From contig OU612072.1 of assembly GCA_914767715.1 (NCBI GenBank), positions 6,016,001 through 6,080,000 on the forward strand: 64,000 bases of DNA, in the 5' to 3' direction. The stretch's first letter is position 1; each line of letters opens with the position of its first letter. The position numbers were made by a program, and so were the translations under genes. The notes beneath the pieces are model-generated. The model searched no databases. It was not told where the DNA came from and was given only the letters and a program-made list of their open reading frames with translations. Of the stretch, positions 20,056-30,820 are shown piece by piece. The DNA comes from Membranipora membranacea. Its lineage: Eukaryota; Bryozoa; Gymnolaemata; Cheilostomatida; Membraniporidae.

Positions 20056-22227
20056 CCGCCCATTATAGAAAACAGCCAAAACCGGTGAAGTCACATCAGG
20101 GAAGAACCATCATCCTATTAGCCTAAACATCTAATTCTACAGTTGTTCATTAAGAAGTTCTTGACGACTGCCCTCACCTTAACATACCACAATTGATTAC
20201 TAGCACTCAAAGCTACATTCTTCAGACTCTCTCTCCCTTCATAAGATTAACATATATCTGGCTATTTTAGAAAACAAACAACACCAATTATTAGCCTAAC
20301 CATGTGATTATATAGTTGTTTATTAAGAAGTTCTTGACGACTGGCCTCACCTTAACATACCACATTTGATTACTTGCACTCAAAGCTACATTCTTCAAAC
20401 TCTCTCTCCTTTCATAAGATTAACATATATCTGGCCACTTTAGAAAACAACCAACACCAATTATTAGCCTAACCATGTGATTATATAGTTGTTCATTAAG
20501 AAGTTCTTGACGACTGGCCTCACCTTAACATACCACAATTGATTACTAGCACTCAAAGCTACATTCTTCAGACTCTCTCTCCTTCCATAAGATTAACATA
20601 TATCTGGCCACTTTAGAAAACAACCAACACCAATTATTAGCCTCACCATGTGATTCTATAGTTGTTTATTAAGAAGTTCTTGACGACTGGCCTCACCTTA
20701 ACATACCACATTTGATTACTAGCACTCAAAGCTACATTCTTCAAACTCTCTCTCCTTTCATAAGATTAACATATATCTGGCCACTTTAGAAAACAACCAA
20801 CACCAATTATTAGCCTCACCATGTGATTCTATAGTTGTTTATTAAGAAGTTCTTGACGACTGGCCTCACCTTAACATACCACAATTGATTACTAGCACTC
20901 AAAGCTACATTCTTCAAACTCTCTCTCCTTTCATAAGATTAACATATATCTGGCCACTTTAGAAAACAACCAACACCAATTATTAGCCTCACCATGTGAT
21001 TCTATAGTTGTTTATTAAGAAGTTCTTGACGACTGGCCTCACCTTAACATACCACAATTGATTACTAGCACTCGAAGCTACATTCTTCAAACTCTCTCTC
21101 CTTCCATAAGATTAACATATATCTGGCCATTTGAGAAAACAACCAACACCAATTATTAGCCTCACCATGTGATTCTATAGTTGTTTATTAAGAAGTTCTT
21201 GACGACTGCCCTCACCTTAACATACCACAATTGATTACTTGCACTCAAAGCTACATTCTTCAGACTCTCTCTCCCTTCATAAGATTAACATATATCTGGC
21301 CATTTTAGAAAATAACCAACACCAATTATTAGCCTAACCATGTGATTCTATAGTTGTTTATTAAGAAGTTGTTGACGACTGCCCTCACCTTAACATACCA
21401 CAATTGATTACTTGCACTCAAAGCTACATTCTTCAAACTCTCTCTCCTTTCATAAGATTAACATATATCTGGCAATTTTAGAAAACAACCAACACCAATT
21501 ATTAGCCTAACCATGTGATTCTATAGTTGTTTATTAAGAAGTTCTTGACGACTGCCCTCACCTTAAAGGCCAAGCCCAATGAAGTTCTAACTTACTGTAT
21601 GTTTTTCATGAGGCTCTAAGCTCTCATTTGAGCCATTGGACAAAACGTAGAAAGCCACTTTGGGCACAGTCATATATTTTTTCAACCAAACATTAGGATG
21701 AACTATACCTCTAAGAATAAATATAACCTGCTTTCAAATTTCTAGCAATCAAATTAGCTCAGCCATCCACTTTGCCAAAAACAGCCTCCCTGCCTCATTT
21801 CCTTAATAAAATGACGCAACGTCATCCAATCACATTTTTGATGAGCTATTAGCGATCAGTAGCTCAGCAGCTTTCCAACGGTGTCTAGAAAATGATATTT
21901 TCTGACCCCCGTGTATCTACCTTAATTAAATACTGTAACAAACCAAAATTCCTGAGGCTCTCTCTCTCTCGTTTTACAAGATTAACCTAATATATCCGCC
22001 CATTATAGAAAACAGCCAAAACCGGTGAAGTCACATCAGGGAGGAACCATCATCCTATTAGCCTAACCATGTGAGTCTATAGTTGTTCATTAAGAAGTTC
22101 TTGACGACTGCCCTCACCTCAACATACCACATTTGATTACTTGCACTCAAAGCTACATTCTTCAGACTCTCTCTCCCTTCATAAGATTAACATATATCTG
22201 GCCATTTTAGAAAACAACCAACACCTA
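20056..22227. repeat. Satellite array, 173-bp unit
   Basis: The landmark TAAGAAGTTC falls at 20151, 20324, 20497, 20670, 20843, 21016, 21189, 21362 and 21535. That is nine units spaced exactly 173 bp with high identity. One further unit is at 22091, after an unrelated or divergent stretch of about 0.4 kb (21568-21995). The array is preceded by CCGCCCATTATAGAAAACAG, which recurs at 22001 before the last unit. Units end in CTCTCTCTCC and ATATATCTGGCC motifs. There is no coding potential. Similar tandem cores occur in some non-autonomous Helitron-like elements of bivalves, but I cannot assign the array. Confidence 0.9.
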
Positions 22228-22228
22228 A

Positions 22229-22430
22229 CAGCTGTTGTGCTATAGTCCTGCAACACATAAGGTGCAGGTAGTATGTGAACATCTGTTATAACATCAATCA
22301 TAGTGCATGTCAATACATAGTTTTGTACCAAAACACAGAGAGGTTGAAAATATGAATAAAAAAAATTTTGTGACTGGACTAGAAGGGTGTTCGTTCAAAC
22401 CCTTCGAATCCCCCCAGCTACGCCCATGAT
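22229..22430 (+). mobile_element. 3' terminal fragment of a Gypsy B-type element
   Basis: The sequence matches 35573-35757 closely, including CAGCTGTTGTGCTATAG, ACCAAAACACAGAGAGG and the terminal CCCCCAGCTACGCCCAT. With 19940-20045 it brackets the satellite array. Its right edge falls directly in the coding region of the minus-strand GPCR relic, next to the Cys-Cys-Tyr codons of the last transmembrane segment. Confidence 0.8.
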
Positions 22431-23265
22431 AACAACAATAAAGGAAGTGTGCAATGTGCATATGATGATATATTGGACGATACAATGATTCACTCATGTT
22501 GAGCAAATCACAAACAAAGTACAAACTAAATTCACTAAAACATAAGAAGTACAGCAACATTGTGGCTGTAACATATTTGGCAGAATTTCTCAACTGGGAG
22601 TCATTCTCACTTGTTTCACTACTCACTCTTCTCATCCCCACCAGTTTTTTAGCAATCAGTGCTACGAACATAAGCACCAGAACCGCATGTGTGATCATGA
22701 GATGTGAGATAGAATATTAGACAAATCCCTCGTCCCAATTCTGTAATCCAGGTCCTCTCTCAAAACAAATTCCCTCCTTGTTGAAGAGGTCCCTGGTTAT
22801 TTCAATAACCAACTCAGGAAAAAAAATAATGCTATCCAAACAGGATACTTTCTGGTAAAAAGCAAATTGTCATACACCACAGGCTTTGAGAGTGTGAGCC
22901 ACCTATCTACTAGTGAGTAAAGTAAGTTGGATTCCGTACTTAAAACAAGTTAAAGAATCCACTACAAACATTGCTTAGGCTTAGTCTGATGTCACAAATC
23001 TTCTGGAATCGCAATTTGTCATAGGAAGATTTGCTGCAGCATAGCACACATCTACAATTGTCGTAATCATCACAGCCGTGTAGAATACTGTTCCATTAAT
23101 TCTTTTCAGCTTGCAGATGATTCCAATGTGCATGATGTTTAGCAGCAGTGCGATAACGTTGACAATGATATTCAACCATTCCAATGCTGGTAGCATACAA
23201 AGCGTGGTCTCCTGCTCATAACAAAATGTCACCACAATCACATTGTTTGTAATATTTGAACTCAT
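22431..23265 (-). pseudogene. GPCR-like receptor relic, minus strand
   Basis: Two frames carry clear seven-helix pieces. One at 22981-23265 is hydrophobic (ALEWLNIIVNVIALLLNIMH, then FYTAVMITTIVDVCYAAANL), and its first residues contain Asn-X-Ser/Thr sites as in a receptor N-terminus. The other at 22431-22698 is a helix (HAVLVLMFVALIA), a basic loop, and TM6/7-like segments. The link between them (about 22.73-22.98 kb) changes frame and has stops. The C-terminus is cut by a Gypsy remnant. It is a close paralogue of the plus-strand relic at 29592-30592. A class A origin is likely but DRY and NPxxY motifs are not visible. Confidence 0.6.
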
Positions 23266-23562
23266 ACTGAGCAGAATATCTCATAATTTTATCTTTCCTG
23301 TCTGTAATAACCTATATTCAAGAACTGGGAACTTGATAAAAGAATTTTCAGGATTTAAAGATTCATCTCTTTCTCCCTGAGTTATTCTTACTTTTGGATA
23401 TGTAAATCACTAGCCAAAGATTGTTATGAAAGAGTCATTAGGGTGAAAGCCAACTTATAGGAAGATAAGCAGAGATCACCACGCTCACCACCAAAGATCT
23501 AAATAAATCAGCAATCAAATAATGCATCAAAAAGGAAAAAAAGACGAAAATTTGAGACTTTC

Positions 23563-23910
23563 TTGCAAATGCAGTCTGGTTCAGACGGACTTGCATACTA
23601 TTTGGAGCCAGACTACCTTACAAAGAATACTATAACACTAAACAGGGATCCAAAACTGCTGGAGACAGTGAGTAGCCTCTTCAGCGGACATTGTAACTTG
23701 AGAGTACACAGATACAAGCTCGGGTTGTCCTTCTCACCCTGTGTTTGTCTGCAGGAGGACGAGACCGTCTCCCACCATGTATTTAAATGTCCTCTCTACG
23801 CAAGACTGCGGGAGAGACTTGACATAACCCAGGGGCCATTGGGCCTACAACAATTTATACAGTTCTGTACCAGTACCAACAGACTGTGCTATCAGATTTC
23901 ACTGAGATAA
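23563..23910 (+). mobile_element. LINE fragment, C-terminal zinc motif
   Basis: This 115-codon ORF contains LFSGHCNLRVHRYKLGLSF, then CVCLQEDETVSHHVFKCPLY. The order (GH, hydrophobic, CxC, EDETxxHxxxxCPxY) is the C-terminal end of RNase H-bearing LINE ORF2 proteins. No other part of the element is seen nearby. Confidence 0.65.
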
Positions 23911-24171
23911 GGATCTAAAGTGCACGCCTCAAGAGCTGGCCACTTGAGTGAGTGCTCGCCAAGAGAGCTGGCCACTCTGAGTACGGGTCCAGGGACCCAA
24001 CCACCACTGTGATTACTCAGCTGAATGAGCCAAGAGAATCCGAAGAGACTCAGACATAGCGTGCTATGACACATGTAACAGCAAATCAGCAGAGCAAAAA
24101 ATATATGGGGTACAAATACAATGGTATTTTATTAGGATTTGGTAATACTAACTCAAGTCTTTTAATCTAGC

Positions 24172-24420
24172 GACCCGCCGTGGCGCAATGGGTAGGGCAT
24201 GGGTCTCTCAATCGAGAGGTCCCGTGTTCGATTCCCGGCGAGTCACGGTGGTGTCAGGAAGAGCATCCGACCTCAAATGCTCCTGTGCCCCATCAGGATC
24301 CAGTCCGTAGACTCGTACTGATACTGAGACAAAAAAACCTAGCACGATCATGGTTTCTCACACAGTATCACAGGGATGTGAGTGAATGGACGTGAGTTTT
24401 AATCTATCGACATCCCTCAG
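24172..24420 (+). mobile_element. tRNA-derived SINE
   Basis: The head looks like a tRNA. The A-box region is TGGCGCAATGGG (24181-24192) and the B-box is GTTCGATTCCC (24226-24236). A unique body of about 160 bp follows, which also contains AGTCCGTAGACTCG, and the AT-rich end is GAGTTTTAATC. The head lacks a clean acceptor stem, so it is not a functional tRNA gene. Confidence 0.65.
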
Positions 24421-25330
24421 AAGTCATTGCTGTGCCTGATCAAGCTATAGCTTGAAAAGGCAAGATCTTGATGTTTTGTCTATCATATTTTCTTCTATGT
24501 TGATCAAAAACCTTGCAGTTTCAGTACAGCAGCAATAATCTTTCAAAATGCATTATGAAGAGAAATATTTGTACAAGCTGCTTACAAAGACCCCTAGATT
24601 GGAACAGCAAAGTTTATGGAACATGCTCAAAGAATTGAGAGGCAGCTCATCAACACTTCCCCTTTACGTATACTAACCCACCCACTACCTAGAACTTAGT
24701 CACAAGGGGCCATAAAGCTCCCAATATAGAAAATATTTATTGCGTGAAGTGCACCCCACGTACCAGCATAATCCTTTCACACTAGTGAGTAAGAATGCAG
24801 TCCTTGATAGATGCCTTCACAGCATTTTGAGGAACAAAACCGCTTTTTGTGGATTCGTGTAAAAAGCTCCCAGAGATATTTAGGTAGAGTCCTTAATGAA
24901 GATTTTCCTTTGACGTCTTTTGCGAGGGTTATTCAATTCCACATAATACTACAAATGGGTTGGATTGTAGCAAATCAGTAAAAACAGTAGCACCTTCTTT
25001 TTTCTGGTTTCTTTACGATAGCAGAAAAAAACATAGATATGCCAATAACCATATCAAATCGCTAATTCATGTTGATGTGCTGGGTACATCAAATACCAGC
25101 ATAAGCCTTTGGCAACTGAAAGTAAAAATGCAGACCCATATAAACGAATAACCATTTTTAATCTGTAGCATAGCTTCAAATCATTCTGTGGAAGGCAGTC
25201 ACTGTTAGTGTTCTCAGACATCTTGTTCCTGAGGTATACAGGTAACTTGGCTCTGAAATATTTGTTAATGTTAATGTTAATGTTTGTACATATACTGTCC
25301 TTCATATTCTAAGCCGTTAAATTGCTTTGC
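24421..25330. other. Intergenic DNA
   Basis: No exon, repeat family or RNA gene is supported. Two loosely similar segments (CACCCCACGTACCAGCATAA near 24750 and GGTACATCAAATACCAGCAT near 25083) may be an old short duplication. Confidence 0.4.
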
Positions 25331-25383
25331 GTTTCAACCATAGACAAAACACACAACACGTGTGTTTTGTCTATGGTTTCAAC
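25331..25383. repeat. 37-nt palindrome with 8-bp direct repeat
   Basis: GTTTCAAC lies at 25331-25338 and 25376-25383. Between them is a palindrome with perfect 16-bp arms (CATAGACAAAACACAC and complement) around a 5-nt centre. It has the same design as the insertion at 6997-7036. It sits 133 bp upstream of the cysteine-rich peptide ATG, so it lies in the promoter or 5' UTR. Confidence 0.8.
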
Positions 25384-25515
25384 AGAAGACCATTTGCACC
25401 TCATTTTTCTCCTTCAGGCATAAAACGAGAGACAATGGATACAATATTTGCACTTTATTTCATAATCACCTCTTGTCCACACTGTTACAGCAAAAGGTAC
25501 TGTGAGCTGCAAATT

Positions 25516-28381
25516 ATGAAGACTTTCACTCTGACAGTGTTACTTGTACTTGGAAGTTTGATAGGAACTTCAGGTGAGTGTCCTTTTTGTACGGTAGTTA
25601 CTCTCTCAGTCGAGAGGGGCGCAGACACTACAAGTGATCAAACCTGAACGGGAAACAGCCTGAAGACTTTTGGCATAGCCAACACATATTCCGCAAGCCA
25701 TTATACAAAAACAAGAAAGTAGTCCTCAAAATAAGGAGCCTATATTTTGCTATGTAGCTGAGGTGATGTTTGGCTAAAGAGATTGTTAGTTTACATTCTA
25801 AGTGTATAAAGTTCAATTCATTGTTGGCATGACACATATTGCATGCACATTGTTGGCCGCTGTAAAGTTTAAATCGAGGTGGTGCGCAATTAGTGTCCCA
25901 GTACTTGCAGATTTTGGTATCATTTTGAAGCTCTTAGTCTAACTCAGAGAACACTAGCAAGGTCTAAATTAGACTGTGGCCTCATTTCAAGGAATGAGCC
26001 ATTGAGGGAGCAAAATTCTTCTGATATACTCTCATATACTCATATTGTCTCCCCTCACAGATCTTAGAGAAGACACCTCATCTAGTAAATCCCTTATGAG
26101 CAGTAGCCTCATTTTCTAAATTCTCAAATACACACCTCCATCTAAATGTTTATAATTCACATTGATGACTATGGCTATATAAACAAAGGCCCGCTTAACC
26201 GCAGGTGATGTATTTTACATGTTGTTATTATGGGCATACCATCACAAGTGTGATTCATTGAATTCAGTTTATAATCTTTGATGGTGGTAGGCTATAACCA
26301 GAGACTATGGATATTATCTATAGTCTCTGGTATAACATCATTCATTGTTACAACATCACAGTACATAGCAAACAGCAATTGTTAAGGGTGATTTTTCAAA
26401 GCGACACATTTGAAGCCTGGCCCTCTCTGCCTACTCAGTGACAGCCAGTGAGGGCAGATTTCCTAAACATAACAACAAAAAAAAAGCTGACTGATGTCTA
26501 TGACCAGAAATTAGCTTGACGATTCATTTTTATTTCATAAATCGAGTGTACTCATGCCACACATTTGCTGGGCAGAATTCTCAACAAATGGCTGCTAACT
26601 ATAACATTCAATCAGACTCTAAAGACAGTGAAGAGGATTATTTTTCCTGCAGAGGAGGACATTGATTATGAGAATGGCAATATTTTCAATCAGAACAATA
26701 TTATTATTTGTATCGTCTTAGCAGGAAGATTTGTGTAAACAAACGCAGGCTATTTCTGATGATATTTTGGATCATGTGGCCAAGGATATGCCGGGAATCC
26801 TCATCAAAGCATACAAATTCTAGATGGTCCCATTACTAATGTTATGTGTGTTCTGGGCAAAGATAAAGCAATGTCCGTCAGATCATTTTGTAGCGCTCAT
26901 GACAGTGGCCGATACCAAATCTCATAACCAATATGTAAACATCAAAACTTTTGGATCATCCCACTATTGTTTCCTTCAACTGGTTTTGCCTCTAGTTATT
27001 CAAGGGGCCATCTCCATTCTAGCTAACCAACAATAACGCCAGTTTGCAACTGGCTATTTACCTAAGATGTATACAATGATGATGGTGCTATTGAATAGAG
27101 TACTTCGATGTAGGATTAATACAGTTTTACAAACATTGATATTTATTAGCGAGAGCATCAAGTTAGCTGGCAAAATCATTCATGGTTATCAAGTTGGCCC
27201 TCAGACTTGAATCGTGACTGAGCTGGCTCTTGACTGAGAGGGCAACTTCCAATTTAATTTCAAAATGTGCTGTATTTAGCAGGTTTTCAGTTTATGGGCA
27301 ACTCAGAAACTGGTGCTACATCCAAAAAAATGCTATTTTTCATCAATTTTTTCATATTTTTCTTCCCTGCAAAGTCCTGAACCTCAAAAGTGTCCGGAAT
27401 CCTTTAATATGAAACACATTTCATGCTATAATGAAATTGTGGTTTTGCAGGAATGCGTAACTGAAATCAACATAAACATTTTGGTTTGCCATTCCCTGTA
27501 GTGATGGCCACGAGACGAGACGTACTTGTCTCCTCGAGATGTCCCGTCGAGACAGACAACTATTGTTACATGCCTAGACATATTTATTATAAATGGTTAT
27601 AGATTGTCAAAATAGTGCCTGCACCTGGACTTGAACCTGAGACTTGAACCTGAGACTCGAACCTGAGACTCGAACCTGAGACTCGAACCTGAGACCTTGT
27701 GACCCACAGTCCACGCTTTTAACCGCTAGCTTTGGATTTTTAGACTATACAATCATAAAACATAGCTATTAATCATACTTTTGCTGTGATTATTAAGCGG
27801 CTTACAACACTACATAAAGCCTTCTTCAGACATCTATAATTCAATAAATACTTGACAGAATTTGATGAAATTTGGTCTCAACATAGTTCCTTATTTTTTA
27901 GATGATATATTACAAACTGAATCAAACTTGTTTACTATTAGCTAATTGCACTAATGATTAGTGTATGAATATCCATCATTCTTTTAAATTGTGATATCTG
28001 AAGAATGTTTTATCAGCATCCATGTCTCGGTCTCGTTTCGAATTTTCTTGCTGTCTCAGTCTCGTCCTGTCTCGCAAAAATCTGAAAATTTGCCATCACT
28101 AACTCCCTGCAATTTCCTCCATCTAAACCTCTCATGAAGGATAATTCCAAATGGCCAGACTTGTCTTATAGACAGTTTCCAATGACATGAGTACAAAATA
28201 ATATGCATGGAGTTTTTTGTTTTGTAAAATCCCGATCTCTAATTTTTCAGAATCCTGGTGCTATAATTACGGTGACTGTCAGCACAAGAATCTTTGTAGC
28301 ACAGCAAAAATAAAACAAGGATATCACGCTGATTGCTTTTATGGAAAATGTGATTGCACATCATGGGATCGACGACGATGA
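25516..28381 (+). CDS. Small secreted cysteine-rich peptide, defensin-like, two exons
   Basis: Exon 1 (25516-25573) encodes a 19-residue signal peptide, MKTFTLTVLLVLGSLIGTS, ending at TCAG|GTGAGT in phase 1. Exon 2 (28251-28381) follows TTTTTCAG and joins in phase to give a 62-residue precursor. The mature part is about 43 residues with six Cys spaced C-x5-C-x5-C-x12-C-x4-C-x1-C and a basic C-terminus ending RRR. The GYxxxC...CxC end resembles the last strands of cysteine-stabilised alpha-beta peptides, but the usual CxxxC is absent, so it would be a divergent or new subfamily. An antimicrobial role is inference from size, charge and secretion; a channel-modulating role is equally possible. 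A polyadenylation signal AATAAA is at 28465. The 2.7-kb intron holds a palindrome insertion and a hAT MITE. Confidence 0.7.
26292..26336. repeat. 31-nt palindrome with 7-bp near-direct repeat
   Basis: CTATAAC at 26292-26298 and GTATAAC at 26330-26336 (6 of 7 alike) flank a palindrome that starts CAGAGACTAT and ends ATAGTCTCTG. It is in the intron of the cysteine-rich peptide gene. Confidence 0.65.
27499..28101. mobile_element. Non-autonomous hAT MITE with 8-bp TSD
   Basis: Ends TAGTGATGGC (27499) and GCCATCACTA (ending 28101) are inverted, and subterminal GAGACGAGAC / GTCTCGTCC blocks extend the homology. ATTCCCTG (27491-27498) and ACTCCCTG (28102-28109) form an 8-bp duplication with one mismatch. 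The 603-bp core holds a tRNA-like segment (27628-27736). There is no protein coding. It lies in the intron of the cysteine-rich peptide gene. Confidence 0.8.
27628..27736 (-). repeat. tRNA-like segment with five tandem B-box copies
   Basis: On the minus strand an A-box-like GCTAGCGGTTAAAAGCGTGG is followed by GGTTCGAGTCTCA repeated in 13-bp units, five copies (27628-27692 on the plus strand as GACTCGAACCTGA). Normal tRNA-derived sequences have one B-box. It sits inside the hAT MITE at 27499-28101. Confidence 0.75.
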
Positions 28382-29005
28382 GGGAATCACAACTTCTCTC
28401 TGTTATCAAACATCTATAAATTTAATTTGAAATCAAATTGTCAAGATTGGTAACTAGATTCATCAATAAAAGCAAATCTGTATGATGTGAGCAATCATAT
28501 ATTTGTATTCACATATGTATTTTTATATCACGATCAGTCCTTTTTTTAGGCTTCTACTTGTGTTCCACTGTATGTTGAGGACATTCCACAGTCGGGTTGG
28601 GTGGTCAATGGAATCCTTTAGCTTACAATACAATAATTTTGTAAGATAACTTTCTCTCACATCATCAGGCACACTTTGTTGTTCACATATATATAACTTT
28701 GTGTTAATGTTTACTTTATATAGCAAGCCAACTTATCACTGTACCTCTCTGCACTTTCTTGAACAAATAGCTCGATTTATGTAAAACTAAAGGTGACAAG
28801 AAGCCTACCAAACATAAAATCAGTTGACATATAGTACACATCACACAGCATATATTTAATGCTGTACTAAGTTTAATCTTTTATAAAAGCGCTGGGATTA
28901 AAAATGTTGAAAAAATGGAAATATGTAACAAAACTCCTGAGCTTTGGTATCCTGTATTTTTTGTTGGCGATTCATTGTGTTCACAGTGTAGTCATAGACA
29001 TTGTA

Positions 29006-29384
29006 TACCGTAATCCCTCACCTATAAGTCACCGGACTTATATAAGTGAATCACCCCCCTCAGAAAAAATAAAAATGCTCCAGTTATAAGACACCCCACA
29101 GCTATAAGACACCCCACAGCTATAAGACACTCACTACACTACACTCACTACAAATGAACTAAGTAGTTTTTGGAAAAAAACTGCCCTCAGTGGGTTTCAA
29201 ACTCACTACTCCATGTTTACAAGTTGTACGCTCTACCACTGAGCTATTCAGCTTCGGTGACTATAATAGGTTTTGGTCCAATTTAAATATAAAAATGCTT
29301 CAAATGATAGTCGCGTCTATATGCTACTCTCTTATAGCCGCCTTCACTTATAAGTCGCCGATCTATAGGTGAGGGATTACGGTA
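29006..29384. mobile_element. Tc1/mariner-type MITE with TA TSD
   Basis: The left end TACCGTAATCCCTCACCTAT (29006) is inverted at the right end (GGTGAGGGATTACGGTA ending 29384). TA dinucleotides flank both sides. Inside, ATAAGACACCCCACAGCT is tandemly repeated, and a minus-strand tRNA-like segment lies at 29181-29261. The element is 379 bp with no ORF of note. Confidence 0.8.
29181..29261 (-). repeat. tRNA-like segment inside a MITE
   Basis: On the minus strand it reads GAATAGCTCAGTGGTAGAGC (A-box), an anticodon-like TGT loop and GAGTTTGAAACCCACT (B-box with GTTTGAAAC). The acceptor stem is poor, so it is a decayed tRNA or SINE head and not a working tRNA gene. Confidence 0.6.
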
Positions 29385-29591
29385 TAATTCAATGGTCACT
29401 TGGTCAGGCTATGATTGTATCTTCAAACAACTTTAACTTTTCGATGGTGGTGTGATAGACTGAGATACTCGTTCAGACATAGCTTCATCAATACTGATGA
29501 TAGAATTTTTTGTTTTCCTATTTGAAACGGCTAGTCTGCTATAAACTAATGTGATAGCGGTTTCAGATTCCATCTCGCTCCCAGTTCTCAA

Positions 29592-30592
29592 ATGTGGCTG
29601 TTCAAAGACAGAAAAGATAGTTTAGAGATATGTTGCTCAACAGTACAAGCAATGCAATGTTGTTGTAAACAAGAGACCGAACTTTGTATGTTACCTGCAT
29701 TGGAATGGTTCAATATTGTTGTGAATGTTGTGTCACTGCTTCTAAACATCATTCACGTTGTGATCATCTGCAAGTTGAAAAGAATCAAAGTGACAGTATT
29801 CTAGATAGTATAAATGTTTACTACTGCTGTCGACTTAGGCTGTGCTGCATCAAATCTTCCTATGACAAACTGCAGATTCATAAGGTTTGTGACATCAAGG
29901 TATGCCTTGACAATACCTTATATATTTGTTGTTGATTCTTTAATATTTTTTAAGTACGGAATCCAATGTTCCTAACTCCTAGATGGATGGCTTACGCTAG
30001 CAAAGACAATGGTATATAGCAATTTACTTTTTATTAGAGCGTTTCCTGTTAGGATAGCTTTTTTTGTATTCTGAGCTGTCCAATTGTTCTTGCTAAATAT
30101 AGCATATTTAAGGAAGGACTATGCTTTGACAGAGGTCCTGGACTAGACAGCTGGGATGAGGGATTCACCAAATACTTTATCTATCTACTCTATATAGCAC
30201 ATGCGGTTCTGGTGCTGACGTTCGCAGTAGTGATTGCTAATGAACTGACAAGAATGAGAAAATAAAACCAACACATAAGTGAGAACTTTTCCGAGCTGAA
30301 GAGTGAGGCCAAATATGTGATAGCGACAATATTCTCGTACTTTGTTTGCTTTATTAGGATAACTTTATATATATTTTTGGATTTGCTAAACATGAGTGAT
30401 TTCATCGTATCTTCAAACAAATCATCATATGCACACTTTTTAAACTGTTGTTATGGGGTATTGAACATTGCAGCCTTTGCTTTCTCCACTAACGGCTACA
30501 GAAAAAATGGCATCACATTGAAATATATGGCTTCTATAACTCAATATAAAGCAATATTGAACTATTTCTTTTCCAAAAATATAGAAATATAA
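29592..30592 (+). pseudogene. GPCR-like receptor relic, plus strand
   Basis: It is homologous along its length to the minus-strand relic at 22431-23265. The opening helix is MLPALEWFNIVVNVVSLLLN (29690 region), then a frame break at the KLKRI loop. HAVLVLTFAVVIANE lies near 30200, and KYVIATIFSYFVCFIRITLY with AHFLNCCYGVLNIAAFAF lie in a further frame, ending at a stop at 30592. At least three frame changes or stops interrupt it. It keeps the last transmembrane segment that the minus-strand copy has lost. It is probably an old inverted duplicate. Confidence 0.6.
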
Positions 30593-30820
30593 GATCATAC
30601 TTTAGCATGTGAAAAAAACCTCTTAGACATTTCAAAACATTGACAAATGTAGAATAGAGCTAAGGTTTATGTTTAGTGGTCATTACATATGTTACCAGAG
30701 CTAGACATAACTTTTCTAGCTGGAAATAATCATGCTTGTAAAGTGAGAGCCATTATTGAGCTTTGGATGACATTCATGATTGTTATACACTTGAGTTTTG
30801 ATTGGGTTGTATAGTTTATC

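Noticed and set aside
20056-22227. Regular repeats that could suggest a CRISPR array
   Set aside because: The whole 173-bp unit is repeated without unique spacers, and the genome is eukaryotic. It is a satellite.
24172-24245. Possible functional tRNA gene
   Set aside because: The B-box is good but the acceptor stem does not close, and a SINE body follows. The same reasoning applies to 29181-29261, 40308-40400 and 54520-54565.
26580-27036. Acidic ORF-like text near 26600 and the ORF at 26824
   Set aside because: A DSKDSEEDYFS stretch recalls piggyBac N-termini, but stops and frame changes follow at once, and no TTAA-bounded TIRs were found.
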